A DNA stretch of 64,000 nucleotides from Pyrinomonadaceae bacterium (lineage in GTDB: Bacteria; Acidobacteriota; Blastocatellia; Pyrinomonadales; Pyrinomonadaceae), in contig JACMJZ010000004.1 of assembly GCA_014380365.1 (NCBI GenBank), positions 62,001 to 126,000 of the forward strand. The letters are read 5' to 3'. Position numbers and translations under genes: made by a program. Below are positions 48,587-58,508 of this stretch, piece after piece (within the stretch, counting starts at the first letter, position 1; the number at the start of each line of letters is the position of its first letter). Under the pieces are notes generated by a model. The model was given only the letters and a program-made list of their open reading frames with translations. It searched no databases and was not told the origin of the DNA.

Positions 48587-50311
48587 ATGCGCGCGATGAG
48601 AAGAAGCCGCTGGTTACTGGTTTTCACATTGGTTGTTATTGCCCTGGTCGCAAGCTGGCTTTGGTGGGTTAAACCCAAGCCCGTGGACATGTCCGTCCAC
48701 GCTCCTGCCCATTCTCTCGTCTATTTGGAGGCAAATAGTCCGTTAGGCGTGGTGGAAGCGCTCGAGCACACGGACGCCTGGAAGATAGTCGAAAGTCTCA
48801 GCGGAACCAGGCAGAACGCTCCAGGAAATCCCTGGGTTCGCCAGTTTGTTGCCTGGACAGGCCTCGGCCCGGTCGAGTCTGTAATCATGACTCGAGCTCA
48901 AGTCGCCGTCGTGGTTACGGATTTGGGAGCAACTGAAGACGCCGATACCCTACGAATAAAGCCTGAAGGTGCATTAATCATTGAAACAAAGACGAGCGAG
49001 CGGCGAATCAGGCCCGCGGTTGAGGAAGCGATCAAAAAGCTTGCGGAACTCACCTATGGAAAGGCCATTTCCCGAAACACCACAATTGATGGGGTGAACT
49101 TCATTGAGTGGGTCGCGCCGGAGGGTTCTCGCCAGATCGTAGCGATCATTAGCGGTAGCCTGGTGATCGTTGGAAACACTCGTCAGGCCGTACAAGACTG
49201 TCTGGCTGTTAGTCAGGGACGCAAGCCGAGCCTTAGAGAGGATGCCGAATTGAATCGTTTGCGCTCCCAGCTTGGGGCAACGCACGCCCTGAGTTTTGGT
49301 TACGTTCCAGCCGCGAACAGCGCACGATTACTATCCATTGGAGTGCCGCTGCTGTTGGGAAGAGCGCCGGCCAATTCCGAATTTCAGCGTCTTATTGCGG
49401 GTGGGGCATCAAAAGTGGTTGGTAGTCTCGCGTGGAGTTCCCGCTCATTCAAGACAGGGATTGAAGATCGCTTTCTGTTTTCGCTACAACCTTCAATTGT
49501 CGCCCGGCTCAGGCCGGCTTTCACTTCAGTCAAGCTCAGTAGTCAGTTACAGAAGATTCTTCCCAATGATGTTCACTCGATTACCTACTACAAGTTTGAG
49601 AATCCCGGCAATGCCTGGAAGGGTCTGAAGAGTGCTGTATCATCGCAGGTCGACGCTCTGTTGGCTGTTGTCTTCTCTTCGCTACTCAATTCGTCACTGG
49701 GTTCCTACGGCATCGACGATCCCGAACGATTTCTAGCGGCGGTTACTTCTGAAATCGTCACTCTGCGTGTGAATCAAAATTCTGAACGGTCCTTGCTCGT
49801 TGCCCGCGTTAGGGACCGGGCGAGCCTACGAGAACTTTTTGCTCAAACTATGCAAGCGAGAGCACCAAGGGACAAAAACAATGTCGAAATACTGGATGAT
49901 TCCCAGGGAGAGCTTTCGGCTGGTTTCATTGGCGACTTCATTGTCATGGGTTCGCCGACAGATGTTCGACTCTACACGGAAGAACTAAAGAACAATTCCG
50001 TGCTTTCGGATCCAGGCAAACTTCAGAGACTGACTTTTTTCGTGCCCTTCTCAAGCTCGGCAAGTATCGTGACCTATGCAGACGACAGCGACCGCGCGAG
50101 GAGGTTTTTCTCAGCAGTACTCGCCGTAAATGGAGTTGCCCCCGGTGCGGCCACACGCATGGATCAGATGCTCAACGATTTACCTTATTCCGCCACCGAA
50201 ACAACTCTGGGCCAGCACGGCCTTGAGCGAACAACGCTATCTCCGTTGGGACAGTTCAGCACTTTACTGCCCTTGTTGATACCCGCCGAGCGTGCTCCGG
50301 CGAGTCCATGA
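48587..50311 (+). CDS. Membrane-anchored protein of unknown function (574 aa)
   Basis: Not recognised with confidence. One N-terminal transmembrane helix (WLLVFTLVVIALVASWLWWV) is followed by a ~530-residue extracytoplasmic region. It contains repeated alpha-beta segments such as HSLVYLEANSPLGVVEAL, VAVVVTDLG and LVIVGNTRQAVQDCL, a pattern like DUF3352-type proteins, though I cannot confirm the match. Several ATG codons compete for the start; the one at 48587 has GGTAGG just upstream and 48596 is nearly as good. The stop lies 19 bases before the rdgB ATG, so the two are probably co-transcribed. Confidence 0.7.
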   Translation: MRAMRRSRWLLVFTLVVIALVASWLWWVKPKPVDMSVHAPAHSLVYLEANSPLGVVEALEHTDAWKIVESLSGTRQNAPGNPWVRQFVAWTGLGPVESVIMTRAQVAVVVTDLGATEDADTLRIKPEGALIIETKTSERRIRPAVEEAIKKLAELTYGKAISRNTTIDGVNFIEWVAPEGSRQIVAIISGSLVIVGNTRQAVQDCLAVSQGRKPSLREDAELNRLRSQLGATHALSFGYVPAANSARLLSIGVPLLLGRAPANSEFQRLIAGGASKVVGSLAWSSRSFKTGIEDRFLFSLQPSIVARLRPAFTSVKLSSQLQKILPNDVHSITYYKFENPGNAWKGLKSAVSSQVDALLAVVFSSLLNSSLGSYGIDDPERFLAAVTSEIVTLRVNQNSERSLLVARVRDRASLRELFAQTMQARAPRDKNNVEILDDSQGELSAGFIGDFIVMGSPTDVRLYTEELKNNSVLSDPGKLQRLTFFVPFSSSASIVTYADDSDRARRFFSAVLAVNGVAPGAATRMDQMLNDLPYSATETTLGQHGLERTTLSPLGQFSTLLPLLIPAERAPASP

Positions 50312-50330
50312 TCCATCGCGCCAGCTTCGA

Positions 50331-50981
50331 ATGACTTTCAAACCCAGATTGGAATTGCTGATTGCCACCCACAACGCCGGAAAAGTACGCGAGCTTCAGC
50401 AGACTCTGCGCGAGTTGCCGTTAACGCTGCGGTATTTAGCAGAGTTTCCCGACATCTCCACAGTCGAGGAAACTGGTAATACCTACGAAGCGAACGCGAT
50501 CCTCAAAGCACTGAGCTATGCAGAACAGACTGGAATTTGCGCGCTTGGTGACGATTCGGGCTTGGAAGTAGATGCGCTTGGCGGAAAGCCGGGAGTGCTC
50601 TCGGCGCGATTTGGCGGCGAGAACGCATCGGACCAAAACCGCACTGAAAAACTCTTGCGAGTGCTCTTGCCCCATAGGAAGGGTGAGATCACTGCTCGTT
50701 TTATTTGCTGTATCGCTTTCGCCGGCTGGCAATCAAGCAGCACTGAGCCGCGAACGACGAAACCGCGAATATTGAACGTCTCCACCGGAACGTGCGAAGG
50801 CGCAATCGCGTTGGAACCGCGCGGAACCAAAGGCTTCGGTTACGATCCCATATTTATTCCCAGCGGTTACAACGAAACGTTTGGTGAGCTGTCGGAGGAC
50901 GTGAAAGGAAGCTTAAGCCATCGGGCAAAAGCTCTATCCGCGACGCGAGGATTCCTCACTCAATTTTTGCGGGCAACTTGA
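50331..50981 (+). CDS. rdgB: XTP/dITP diphosphatase (Ham1/RdgB family)
   Basis: A 216-residue cytoplasmic pyrophosphatase that removes inosine and xanthosine triphosphates from the nucleotide pool. LLIATHNAGKVRELQ holds the substrate-loop motif, GDDSGLEVDALGGKPGVLSARF is the family signature, and GTKGFGYDPIFIPSGY and LSHRAKAL complete it. The ATG at 50331 matches the family start; an earlier in-frame codon at 50292 lies inside the preceding gene. A 19-base gap to the preceding gene suggests an operon. Confidence 0.95.
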   Translation: MTFKPRLELLIATHNAGKVRELQQTLRELPLTLRYLAEFPDISTVEETGNTYEANAILKALSYAEQTGICALGDDSGLEVDALGGKPGVLSARFGGENASDQNRTEKLLRVLLPHRKGEITARFICCIAFAGWQSSSTEPRTTKPRILNVSTGTCEGAIALEPRGTKGFGYDPIFIPSGYNETFGELSEDVKGSLSHRAKALSATRGFLTQFLRAT

Positions 50982-51037
50982 CCCTTATGGGAGTGCCCCC
51001 TAGAATGCTTTCCTGCCCACTGTTAAAAAAGGCAAGC

Positions 51038-51115
<78 letters not shown>

Positions 51116-51212
51116 TCATTTCAAGATTCTTCCAACGGTCGCCCGCGATGGCGGCCGTTACTTTTTTGTGGGGACAAACTGGCGTCAACCGCTCAAAACT
51201 TCGGGGCTCAAG

Positions 51213-52211
51213 CTATGCTAATCGAAGCTCTGGGAAGTTTTGACGGCTGCGGTGAGGCTCCACCACCTTCAGCCCGCCCTTAGAACTATGGCTTCTGCTG
51301 CGTTTCTGAACATACATAGCCTTGTCCGCCTTACCGATCAGCTGGTCGAGACTCAGATTGTTGTCAGGATCAATCAAAACAGCTCCGACACTTAGCGATA
51401 GTTGATATGGCTGGGTGCGCTGTTCGTTAACAGCTCGAAGATTTCCTTCCAGGCGAGCGACAATATTACTTATGTCATGGCGCGAAGCATTTTGAGCGAA
51501 TATCGCAAACTCATCTCCGCCCAGTCTGGCGAGGATGTCGGAAGTACGAAAAGTTTGACGTAAGACCTCCGCGGTTTTCACAATTGCCAGAGAACCCTCA
51601 CTATGCCCAAACGTATCGTTGATGTTTTTCAGACCATCGAGGTCGGCATAAAACAACAATGAAGGCTGCGACGACCGGCTAGTGGTCTTTAAGGTGTGTT
51701 CGGCGACCGTAAAGAAGCCACGCTGGTTATATAGACCAGTTAGGTCATCGGTTAGCGTCAGCTCGCGCAGGGCCTCCTCGGCTCGGCGGCGTTCCCCGAT
51801 TGCGACTTCAAGTTCTTGCACGCGTTGCACCAGACTGCTCTGTAGTTCGACTGTCCGCATGCCAACTTTTAACCGCACCCGAAGCTCATCTCGATCGAAG
51901 GGCTTGCTGAGATAGTCGTCCGCGCCAGCCTCCAGGCCCGCCAACATTCGCTCCTTTTGGCTTAGAGCGGTCAAAAGAATGATGTAAGGCGCCGTCTTAA
52001 CCGCTTTGCGCACTCGGCGACAAACCTCCGGACCTTCGAGACCGGGCATCATCCAATCAAGGATCGCCAACCGAGGGGCATTATCCTTTTGCAACTCGGC
52101 CTGGGCGTCGAGGCCATTGTCAGTGGTTACGACGTCATGGCCCCATTTGATTAGTGTGGTCGCGAGGACGCGACTGGAAACCCGGTCGTCTTCGGCAATC
52201 AGTATTTTCAT
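51213..52211 (-). CDS. Response regulator with GGDEF diguanylate cyclase domain
   Basis: A 332-residue protein. Residues 1-120 form a receiver domain (IAEDDR; LAILDWMMPGLEGPE with the phosphorylation Asp near 52; TALS; KPFD). A coiled linker (~125-150) joins a GGDEF domain at ~155-305: TDDLTGLYNQRGFF, DGLKNINDTFGH and LGGDEFAIF, so the active site is intact and can make cyclic di-GMP. An Rxx D inhibitory site is not obvious. The ATG overlaps the Hpt stop by four bases. It is the last gene of the signalling block. Confidence 0.93.
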   Translation of the reverse strand: MKILIAEDDRVSSRVLATTLIKWGHDVVTTDNGLDAQAELQKDNAPRLAILDWMMPGLEGPEVCRRVRKAVKTAPYIILLTALSQKERMLAGLEAGADDYLSKPFDRDELRVRLKVGMRTVELQSSLVQRVQELEVAIGERRRAEEALRELTLTDDLTGLYNQRGFFTVAEHTLKTTSRSSQPSLLFYADLDGLKNINDTFGHSEGSLAIVKTAEVLRQTFRTSDILARLGGDEFAIFAQNASRHDISNIVARLEGNLRAVNEQRTQPYQLSLSVGAVLIDPDNNLSLDQLIGKADKAMYVQKRSRSHSSKGGLKVVEPHRSRQNFPELRLA

Positions 52212-52621
52212 TCCGATCTCCCTGTCCGCACTGCAAGCAAAACATAAAGTGCTCGCTCAAGCTCGACTTCCAGACAGCTCATTAATGCGGGAATGCTCCC
52301 CCAGGTATCCTCAGTTAGCAACTCGATTTCCTGGCACCTTTGGGCAACCAGCTGTGCGCCCAGGCTGCCGCTGCTTCCTCTAAGACTGTGAGCTCCCTTT
52401 TTCACGCCCCGCCAATTTCTCTCAGCCACCGACTGCCGCATGACCCCCAGTCGTTGCGGGGCATCGTCGGCGTACAGGTCAATCAATTCAACGATTAGAT
52501 CGGGCTCGCCTTCGAGCTGAATCGATTCATAGTTGGCGAGCACGGTAAGGTCAACGGGCTGAGTAATCTCAAGAGCCCTGGTAAAGTCATCCATAAAGTT
52601 GGTCTTCGCTATTGAGAGCAT
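52208..52621 (-). CDS. Histidine phosphotransfer (Hpt) protein
   Basis: A 137-residue helical bundle with AHSLRGSSGSLGA, where His is the phosphoryl-accepting residue (~78). LIVELIDLYADDAPQRL and QRCQEIELL are the flanking helices. It can move phosphate between the hybrid kinases and receivers of this cluster. The ATG is two bases after the receiver gene stop, and its stop overlaps the GGDEF gene start, so all three are coupled. Confidence 0.9.
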   Translation of the reverse strand: MLSIAKTNFMDDFTRALEITQPVDLTVLANYESIQLEGEPDLIVELIDLYADDAPQRLGVMRQSVAERNWRGVKKGAHSLRGSSGSLGAQLVAQRCQEIELLTEDTWGSIPALMSCLEVELERALYVLLAVRTGRSE

Positions 52622-52623
52622 GA

Positions 52624-53046
52624 TTATCCTGGTGGCAGCGGCGCAGGGGTAGTTTTGTTAGTTAGAAGAATTCTCAGCGTGGCCAGGAACTGATCGGGAT
52701 TGAAGGGCTTGGTGAGAAAGACCGTGGCGCCGGCGACAAAACTTTTGGCCATTAGCTGCAAATCCTGTTCAGCGCTAATCATCAACACCGGTATGCGCCG
52801 CAGCCGTTTCTCCGTTCTCATGTAACGAATGATGTCCAGGCCTTCGAGGTGCGGCATCATCATATCGAAGATTCCGGCTCTGAAATCGGCATCGCTTTGC
52901 AGAATTCGATACGCCTCGCGCCCATCCTCGACAACGACGGGGTCGTAACCTTCCTTCGTTACTATGGACCTGAGAAGATGTCTCATTACCGGATCGTCAT
53001 CGGCAATCAAGACTCGTTGCGAAGTTTGATTAGGTGGTCGGGCCAT
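52624..53046 (-). CDS. Stand-alone response regulator receiver
   Basis: A 140-residue single receiver domain: LIADDDPVMRHLL (acid pocket), GIFDMMMPHLEGLD (phosphorylation Asp near 60), MISAE and FLTKPFNPDQF. No output domain. The GIFD in place of the more usual LxxD is minor. It lies 13 bases after the large hybrid kinase and two bases before the Hpt gene, which fits a phosphorelay shuttle. Confidence 0.92.
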   Translation of the reverse strand: MARPPNQTSQRVLIADDDPVMRHLLRSIVTKEGYDPVVVEDGREAYRILQSDADFRAGIFDMMMPHLEGLDIIRYMRTEKRLRRIPVLMISAEQDLQLMAKSFVAGATVFLTKPFNPDQFLATLRILLTNKTTPAPLPPG

Positions 53047-53059
53047 TTCTTTAAATCCT

Positions 53060-56000
53060 TTAGACTAAAACCGGCAGCTGCGTCAGATTCTCCTGAAGAA
53101 AAACCTTCACTCTTTCAAACTCTCGCAGCGCTTCATTGCCCAGCGCTTCAGCGCCATCAAGTAACCCTTCGCGCCCCATTCGCTCCAGCTCACGCATCGG
53201 ATGCACCAGGGCAGTAATGCCGCAGTTTGCGCTGGTCCCGGCGCAGTTATGGGCGATGAAATCCACTTCGCCTGAGTTTCCTGTCTTGATCGCCAACATA
53301 AGCTTTTCGAGACTCTCGGTGGTCTGCGCGAGGTAGATTTCCAGTATCTCGGACAGCTCATCTCCCATGGCATCCTGCAAATGCCCCAGGTCCACCGGCG
53401 GCGGGACTTCTTCCTGTTCGCACACGTCCTGGACCTCAACCGGGTCAGTGAACATTCGTTGCAGAACGCTCGCCAGCTCGTCAGGCTTCACTGGTTTTGA
53501 GATGTAGTCGTCCATGCCTGCTGCGATACATTTCTCACGATCCCCCTGAAGGGCATTCGCCGTCATGGCTACGATCTTAGTGTGTTTGGTTTTCCCCTCA
53601 GCGCGACGGATTTCCGCCGTAGCCTCATACCCGTCCATCTCCGGCATCTGGCAATCCATCAGCACCAGGTCGTAGGAGATTCTCTCTAGTGCTTCGACTG
53701 CTTCACGCCCATTAGCAACGGCATCGGCGCGGTAGCCGAGCTTCTGGAGCTGACGCAACGCGACCTTTTGGTTCACGATGTTGTCTTCGGCAAGGAGGAT
53801 AAGTTTATTGCTCTTCATGGCTGTTGTTTCTGTCAGCATGTGACGTGTGATTAGTTGGACCGGCATGCGCGAAGATCCGGGATCCTTCTCCATTTCAGCG
53901 GACGTCTGGCTGACAACGCTAGTCAGGCACTCGAACAGGTGCGACTGCCGCACGGGTTTGGTGAGGTACGCTGCAACCCCCGCTTCACGGGCGGTCGTCC
54001 CGTCTCCACGCTGTCCGTGCGAGGTCAGCATAACCATGCGTGTAGCGTCGAATAGGGGGTCCGACTTGATCCTGCGGGCCAACTCGAAACCATCCATTAC
54101 CGGCATCATGAGATCGAAAATAGCCAGATCGTAGGCGTGACCTTCGGCCACCGCCGAGTGCAGTAATTCAAGGGCTCTCTCACCCGAATCAGCCTCCTGG
54201 TGGGTCAGACCCCATGAACTCAGTTGGTGCGACAATATCTTCCTATTCGTAGCATTGTCGTCGACGATGAGAGCATGCAAGCCCCTGATGCTGGTCGTGC
54301 CTTCGTGAATTGGCACAGCCTCCCCGAGTTGTTTGGCAAACTTGGCGGTAAACCAGAATGAAGAACCCTTTCCGGGCACGCTATCCACACCAATCTGGCC
54401 TCCCATGAGCTCGACCAACTGCTTCGAGATCGCCAAACCTAATCCTGTGCCTCCATACTTTCGCGTCGTCGAGCCATCGGCTTGGGTAAAGGCTTGAAAG
54501 AGACTTCGTTGAGCCGCTTGATTAATGCCGATCCCGGTGTCGCTGACCGAAAAGCGCACAACGATTTCGGCCTCGGTCTCGCTTTCCTTTTCCGCCCGCA
54601 AAATGACTTCGCCGTGCTCGGTAAATTTCACGGCGTTACCCAATAGATTGGTGAGCACCTGGCGCAGACGTCCTGGATCTCCCTGAAGTCTGGTGTTCAC
54701 ATCATTGTAAATTAGCGAAGCCAACTCTATCTTTTTGTCGCGCGCGCGTGCGGCGAGTAACTCCACTGCCCCTTCAACCGCATTGCTAAGGTCGAAGTCA
54801 AGTATCTCGAACTGAAGTTTGCCTGCCTCAATTTTCGAGAAATCGAGAATGTCGTTGATGATTGTCAGAAGTCCGTCTCCACTGGACTGAATTGTTTCTG
54901 CGAACTCACGCTGCTCTTCATTCAAGTTAGTGTCGAGCAGGAGACCCGTCATGCCGATCACACCATTCATCGGCGTACGAATCTCGTGGCTCATATTCGC
55001 CAGAAACTCCGACTTCAGTCGGGCGGATTCGAGCGCCGCGTCGCGCGCCTGTTTCAGCTCCGCCTCAAATTCCTTACGTTCAGAAATATCGTGTAGGGTC
55101 GAGCGAATGCCTGTGACGTTGCCGTTCACGTCGCAGATAAGCTGGTCCTTAATAAGCATTGGCACTAATGAGCCGTCTTTCCTGATAAAGGTTCGCTCAA
55201 ATGGTTTGAGTTCGGCGCTTCCGGAAAGCTTTGCCTTGATTGCGTCCAACGAAACCTTCTCAACGATGAACTCCCACGCCAGTCGTCCCTGCATTTCTTC
55301 GGCTGTGTAACCGAGCAACCGCTGCTCAGTAAGATTTACTCTCACAATGCGCCCGTCCTTATCCAACTCGTGGTATGCCACGGGCGCATGGTCGAAGAGG
55401 TCTTTGAACTGAGCTTCATTCTCGCGCAATGCGGCTTCACTCTGTTTCCGCTCCAGAGCTAAGGCAATTTGGCCGCCCACTGAGGTCAGGAATTCCAGGT
55501 CTCGGATTGAGTAGGCTTCGGCGTTTGTATAGTGCTGCACGACAAGCACACCAATTACGCCTGAAGGGGTCGCCAGGGGGACGCCTAACCATGAAGCTGG
55601 AGGTGTTCCCACATTTTCGATATCTCCTTCTTTCACCAGTTGCTCAAAGGTTTCCTGCGTCATAACGATGGGCCGGCCCGTGCGGAAAACATAAGCGGTG
55701 CGGCTCTGCGCAAGTTTTTGAGGCTGCGGCGCCTCGTCAAACTGATCGATGAAAAACTCCATCTCGAAGAACTCGGTCTTATCGTCGTAGAGCGCGACAA
55801 AGCAGTTCCGCGCGTCAACAACCTTGCTGAGTGATCGATGCACATTCTCAAAGAGAGACTTGACGTCAGAAATTTGACTCACGCTTTGGATGACTTCTGA
55901 GACCGCCTGCCGCTCTTTTTCCGCGCGCCGACGCTCGGTGATGTCGCGCCCGATGCCCTGAAGGCCCACCACCGCGCCGTCTTGATGAATCAAAGTGGTG

Positions 56001-58339
56001 CTGATATCCATCGTCACGCCGCTGCCGTTTTTGGCGAAAATCTCCAACTCGAAAGCGGGTAGGTTCGCGCCGGCGAGATTCTTTGCAATCCTTTCTTGTA
56101 TACGTTTCCCATCTTGAGGCGAGATCACTTCAGAGATATTCATCCGCAGAGCTTCCTCAAGGGTGTAGCCGGTGAGCCGCAGACCTGCTCTGTTGATTGA
56201 GGTAAAGTTCCCTGACAAATCCACGGTGTAGATAATGTCAGTAGCATTCTCGATGAGGACACGGTATCTCTCCTCGCTCTGGCGCAGCGCGTTCTCTCCT
56301 TGCATGCGCTCGGTAATGTCCTGAGTGGTTCCCCAAAGGCTGGTCAAGCTGCCGGTCTCATCTGCAGCCACCTCGCCATTCATTTGGAGCACCCGTACTG
56401 CCTGATCCGCGCGCACAATGCGAAAGTTGAAACTGGATACAACGCCGTACTTAAGAGCCTTTTTGATAGCCCTTTCCACGAGTTTCATATCTTCCGGGTA
56501 AACATGAGCGAAGAATTCGGCCACCGTTGGACCAAAATCCCGTGGCTGGAGACCGAAAATGCGGAAAAGCTCCTCAGACCAGTGTAAATTCTTTTTAATG
56601 ACATCCCACTCCCAATTCCCGATATGGGCAATCTGCTGGGCTGCATTGAGCTGCCTTTCGTTCGACTTGAGTTCCAGTTCGATTTGCTTGCGCTCGATAG
56701 CCAAGCCAAGTTGGTTGCCGACTGAGGCCAGAAAATCCAGGTCGCGCTGGCTGTAGGCCTGCTCCTGCTCATAATCTTGCACGACGAGAACACCGGTCGT
56801 GCGCGAACTCGTCCGCAGCGGAACGCCCAGCCACGAAGGAGAGTCGGTTCCACTCAGCTCGACTCCGTTCCCCTCGTCTATTTGGCTTTCGAAGCTTTCT
56901 TTCAGCAGGAGTGGTTGACCTGTGCGCAACATATAACTGCTGAGGCCTTTGTCGACAGAGTGCGGCGACGGCACCGTATCAAACTCGTCGACCCAATATT
57001 CATAATGGATTTGGTCAGTACTCAGGTCATGAAGAGCGATGAAGCAATTCTCCGCGGAAAGGATTTTATTTATTGCCTGGTGAGCGAGCTTAAACAACGC
57101 ATCAAGACTAGCTGCCGTGATAACGCTCTGGACTATTTCAGCGATAACCTGACGTTCCATTTCCGCCCGCCGGCTCTCGGTGATGTCTCGGGCGATTCCC
57201 TGCACGCCGACAGCTTTCCCCTCGTGAAACGTCAGCTGCGAATTCACTTCCAATATCACTCTGCGTCCGTCTTTGGCAATGATCTCAATTTCATAGGCGG
57301 CGTGCGGCTCCTTGGTGACCTTCCGTTCAACCATCTTCGTTGCGAACTCGAGGAATTCCGGCGCGATCACTTGCCTTACGTTCAAGCCGACCGACTCCGC
57401 AGCTGTATAGCCGGTGACCTTCTCGCAAACCCTGTTGACTGAGGTGTAGTTTCCAGCAAGATCGTGGGTGTAGACTATGTCGTTAGCGTTTTCAAAAAGG
57501 TTGCGGTAGCTTTCTTCACTTTTGCGCAAAGCTAGCTCAATTTCCTTACGCTCGCTTATTTCTGTCTGTAGCTCTTTCAGAGAGCCTTCTTTTTCGCGCG
57601 CTCCTGCCTCAATCTGCTTCTTAGTCTTATGGCCATAGAATACAGCTCCGCCGACCATCAGCAGGACGAATAGAGCGATCAGCTGCTCAAACTCTCTGAG
57701 AGTATTAGTCGACTGCGTATCTTTCTCGAAGAGTTTTCCCTGGATCTCGCCAATACCTGCGTGTATCTGGAAAAGGCCGGCCGAAACCAGCGCATACTGC
57801 CGATCCATCGCCGCCATTCGCCTTGCAGCTTTTCCTGGCTGATCCGCCTGGAAGTCGGAAAAGATTAGTTCGGCCTCATTCGTCATCGCCGTCATGGCAA
57901 GCTTCGTAGACGCCAAACCCCTCGGAAGTTTATCGAGGATGGGTTGCATGGCCGGATCGCTGCGCTTTCCTGATGCAACTTGAGCGAGTAGCCCTTCTTC
58001 CACCTCTGCTATCCGCTTGTTATAACCATCGAGGGCTGCGTGCATTCTGACATTCTCAGACGCCACATCGTGAGAATCGAATACATCATTCCCGGGGGCG
58101 TTAACGGCGCCAGCCAAAATGCCAAGATCGCGAATGTGATTGCGTTGCTCGACCCACTCCTGATTTACGGTAAGGGAATGATCGTAAATTCTCAGTATCT
58201 GATGCGTGAGCGAAAGACCCAGCAGGACGATTAGCACATCAAAAGCAGCTAAGAGGTAATAAAGACGATGCCACTTGGGTGGCACGAAAGGTCGCGCTCC
58301 GGGAGGGTTCACGCCAGACTGGAGTTTTTTTTGGTGCAT
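53060..58339 (-). CDS. Large hybrid sensor histidine kinase (PAS/GAF, two receivers, Hpt)
   Basis: A 1759-residue kinase. Two membrane helices ([20 protein letters not shown], ~25-47; [17 protein letters not shown], ~216-236) flank a helical periplasmic sensor. Then come PAS (~270-395), GAF (~400-555), PAS (~565-680), PAS (~690-805), GAF (~815-960) and PAS (~970-1090). HisKA follows with [15 protein letters not shown], His near 1118, and HATPase_c with [12 protein letters not shown]. Two receivers lie at ~1360-1475 ([10 protein letters not shown]) and ~1505-1625 ([11 protein letters not shown]), and an Hpt domain with NCAG at the end. The two GAF and several PAS units look internally duplicated. 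The Hpt His is present ([12 protein letters not shown]), so a full internal phosphorelay is possible. Confidence 0.93.
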   Translation of the reverse strand: MHQKKLQSGVNPPGARPFVPPKWHRLYYLLAAFDVLIVLLGLSLTHQILRIYDHSLTVNQEWVEQRNHIRDLGILAGAVNAPGNDVFDSHDVASENVRMHAALDGYNKRIAEVEEGLLAQVASGKRSDPAMQPILDKLPRGLASTKLAMTAMTNEAELIFSDFQADQPGKAARRMAAMDRQYALVSAGLFQIHAGIGEIQGKLFEKDTQSTNTLREFEQLIALFVLLMVGGAVFYGHKTKKQIEAGAREKEGSLKELQTEISERKEIELALRKSEESYRNLFENANDIVYTHDLAGNYTSVNRVCEKVTGYTAAESVGLNVRQVIAPEFLEFATKMVERKVTKEPHAAYEIEIIAKDGRRVILEVNSQLTFHEGKAVGVQGIARDITESRRAEMERQVIAEIVQSVITAASLDALFKLAHQAINKILSAENCFIALHDLSTDQIHYEYWVDEFDTVPSPHSVDKGLSSYMLRTGQPLLLKESFESQIDEGNGVELSGTDSPSWLGVPLRTSSRTTGVLVVQDYEQEQAYSQRDLDFLASVGNQLGLAIERKQIELELKSNERQLNAAQQIAHIGNWEWDVIKKNLHWSEELFRIFGLQPRDFGPTVAEFFAHVYPEDMKLVERAIKKALKYGVVSSFNFRIVRADQAVRVLQMNGEVAADETGSLTSLWGTTQDITERMQGENALRQSEERYRVLIENATDIIYTVDLSGNFTSINRAGLRLTGYTLEEALRMNISEVISPQDGKRIQERIAKNLAGANLPAFELEIFAKNGSGVTMDISTTLIHQDGAVVGLQGIGRDITERRRAEKERQAVSEVIQSVSQISDVKSLFENVHRSLSKVVDARNCFVALYDDKTEFFEMEFFIDQFDEAPQPQKLAQSRTAYVFRTGRPIVMTQETFEQLVKEGDIENVGTPPASWLGVPLATPSGVIGVLVVQHYTNAEAYSIRDLEFLTSVGGQIALALERKQSEAALRENEAQFKDLFDHAPVAYHELDKDGRIVRVNLTEQRLLGYTAEEMQGRLAWEFIVEKVSLDAIKAKLSGSAELKPFERTFIRKDGSLVPMLIKDQLICDVNGNVTGIRSTLHDISERKEFEAELKQARDAALESARLKSEFLANMSHEIRTPMNGVIGMTGLLLDTNLNEEQREFAETIQSSGDGLLTIINDILDFSKIEAGKLQFEILDFDLSNAVEGAVELLAARARDKKIELASLIYNDVNTRLQGDPGRLRQVLTNLLGNAVKFTEHGEVILRAEKESETEAEIVVRFSVSDTGIGINQAAQRSLFQAFTQADGSTTRKYGGTGLGLAISKQLVELMGGQIGVDSVPGKGSSFWFTAKFAKQLGEAVPIHEGTTSIRGLHALIVDDNATNRKILSHQLSSWGLTHQEADSGERALELLHSAVAEGHAYDLAIFDLMMPVMDGFELARRIKSDPLFDATRMVMLTSHGQRGDGTTAREAGVAAYLTKPVRQSHLFECLTSVVSQTSAEMEKDPGSSRMPVQLITRHMLTETTAMKSNKLILLAEDNIVNQKVALRQLQKLGYRADAVANGREAVEALERISYDLVLMDCQMPEMDGYEATAEIRRAEGKTKHTKIVAMTANALQGDREKCIAAGMDDYISKPVKPDELASVLQRMFTDPVEVQDVCEQEEVPPPVDLGHLQDAMGDELSEILEIYLAQTTESLEKLMLAIKTGNSGEVDFIAHNCAGTSANCGITALVHPMRELERMGREGLLDGAEALGNEALREFERVKVFLQENLTQLPVLV

Positions 58340-58508
58340 TAGTTTGTGTGCTTCCGGCAGGTTCCGATGAGACCGTTAATGCGGAGAAGTGAACTTGTGT
58401 GACGTTATGGTGAGGTGAAAGACCCCAGAGTTGGTTGGTAAGGCGTAGCTTCCCACGGTGGAGATGAACTGCACTCGCTGTGCCAGCTTGTTTAAGACGA
58501 GATGAAGG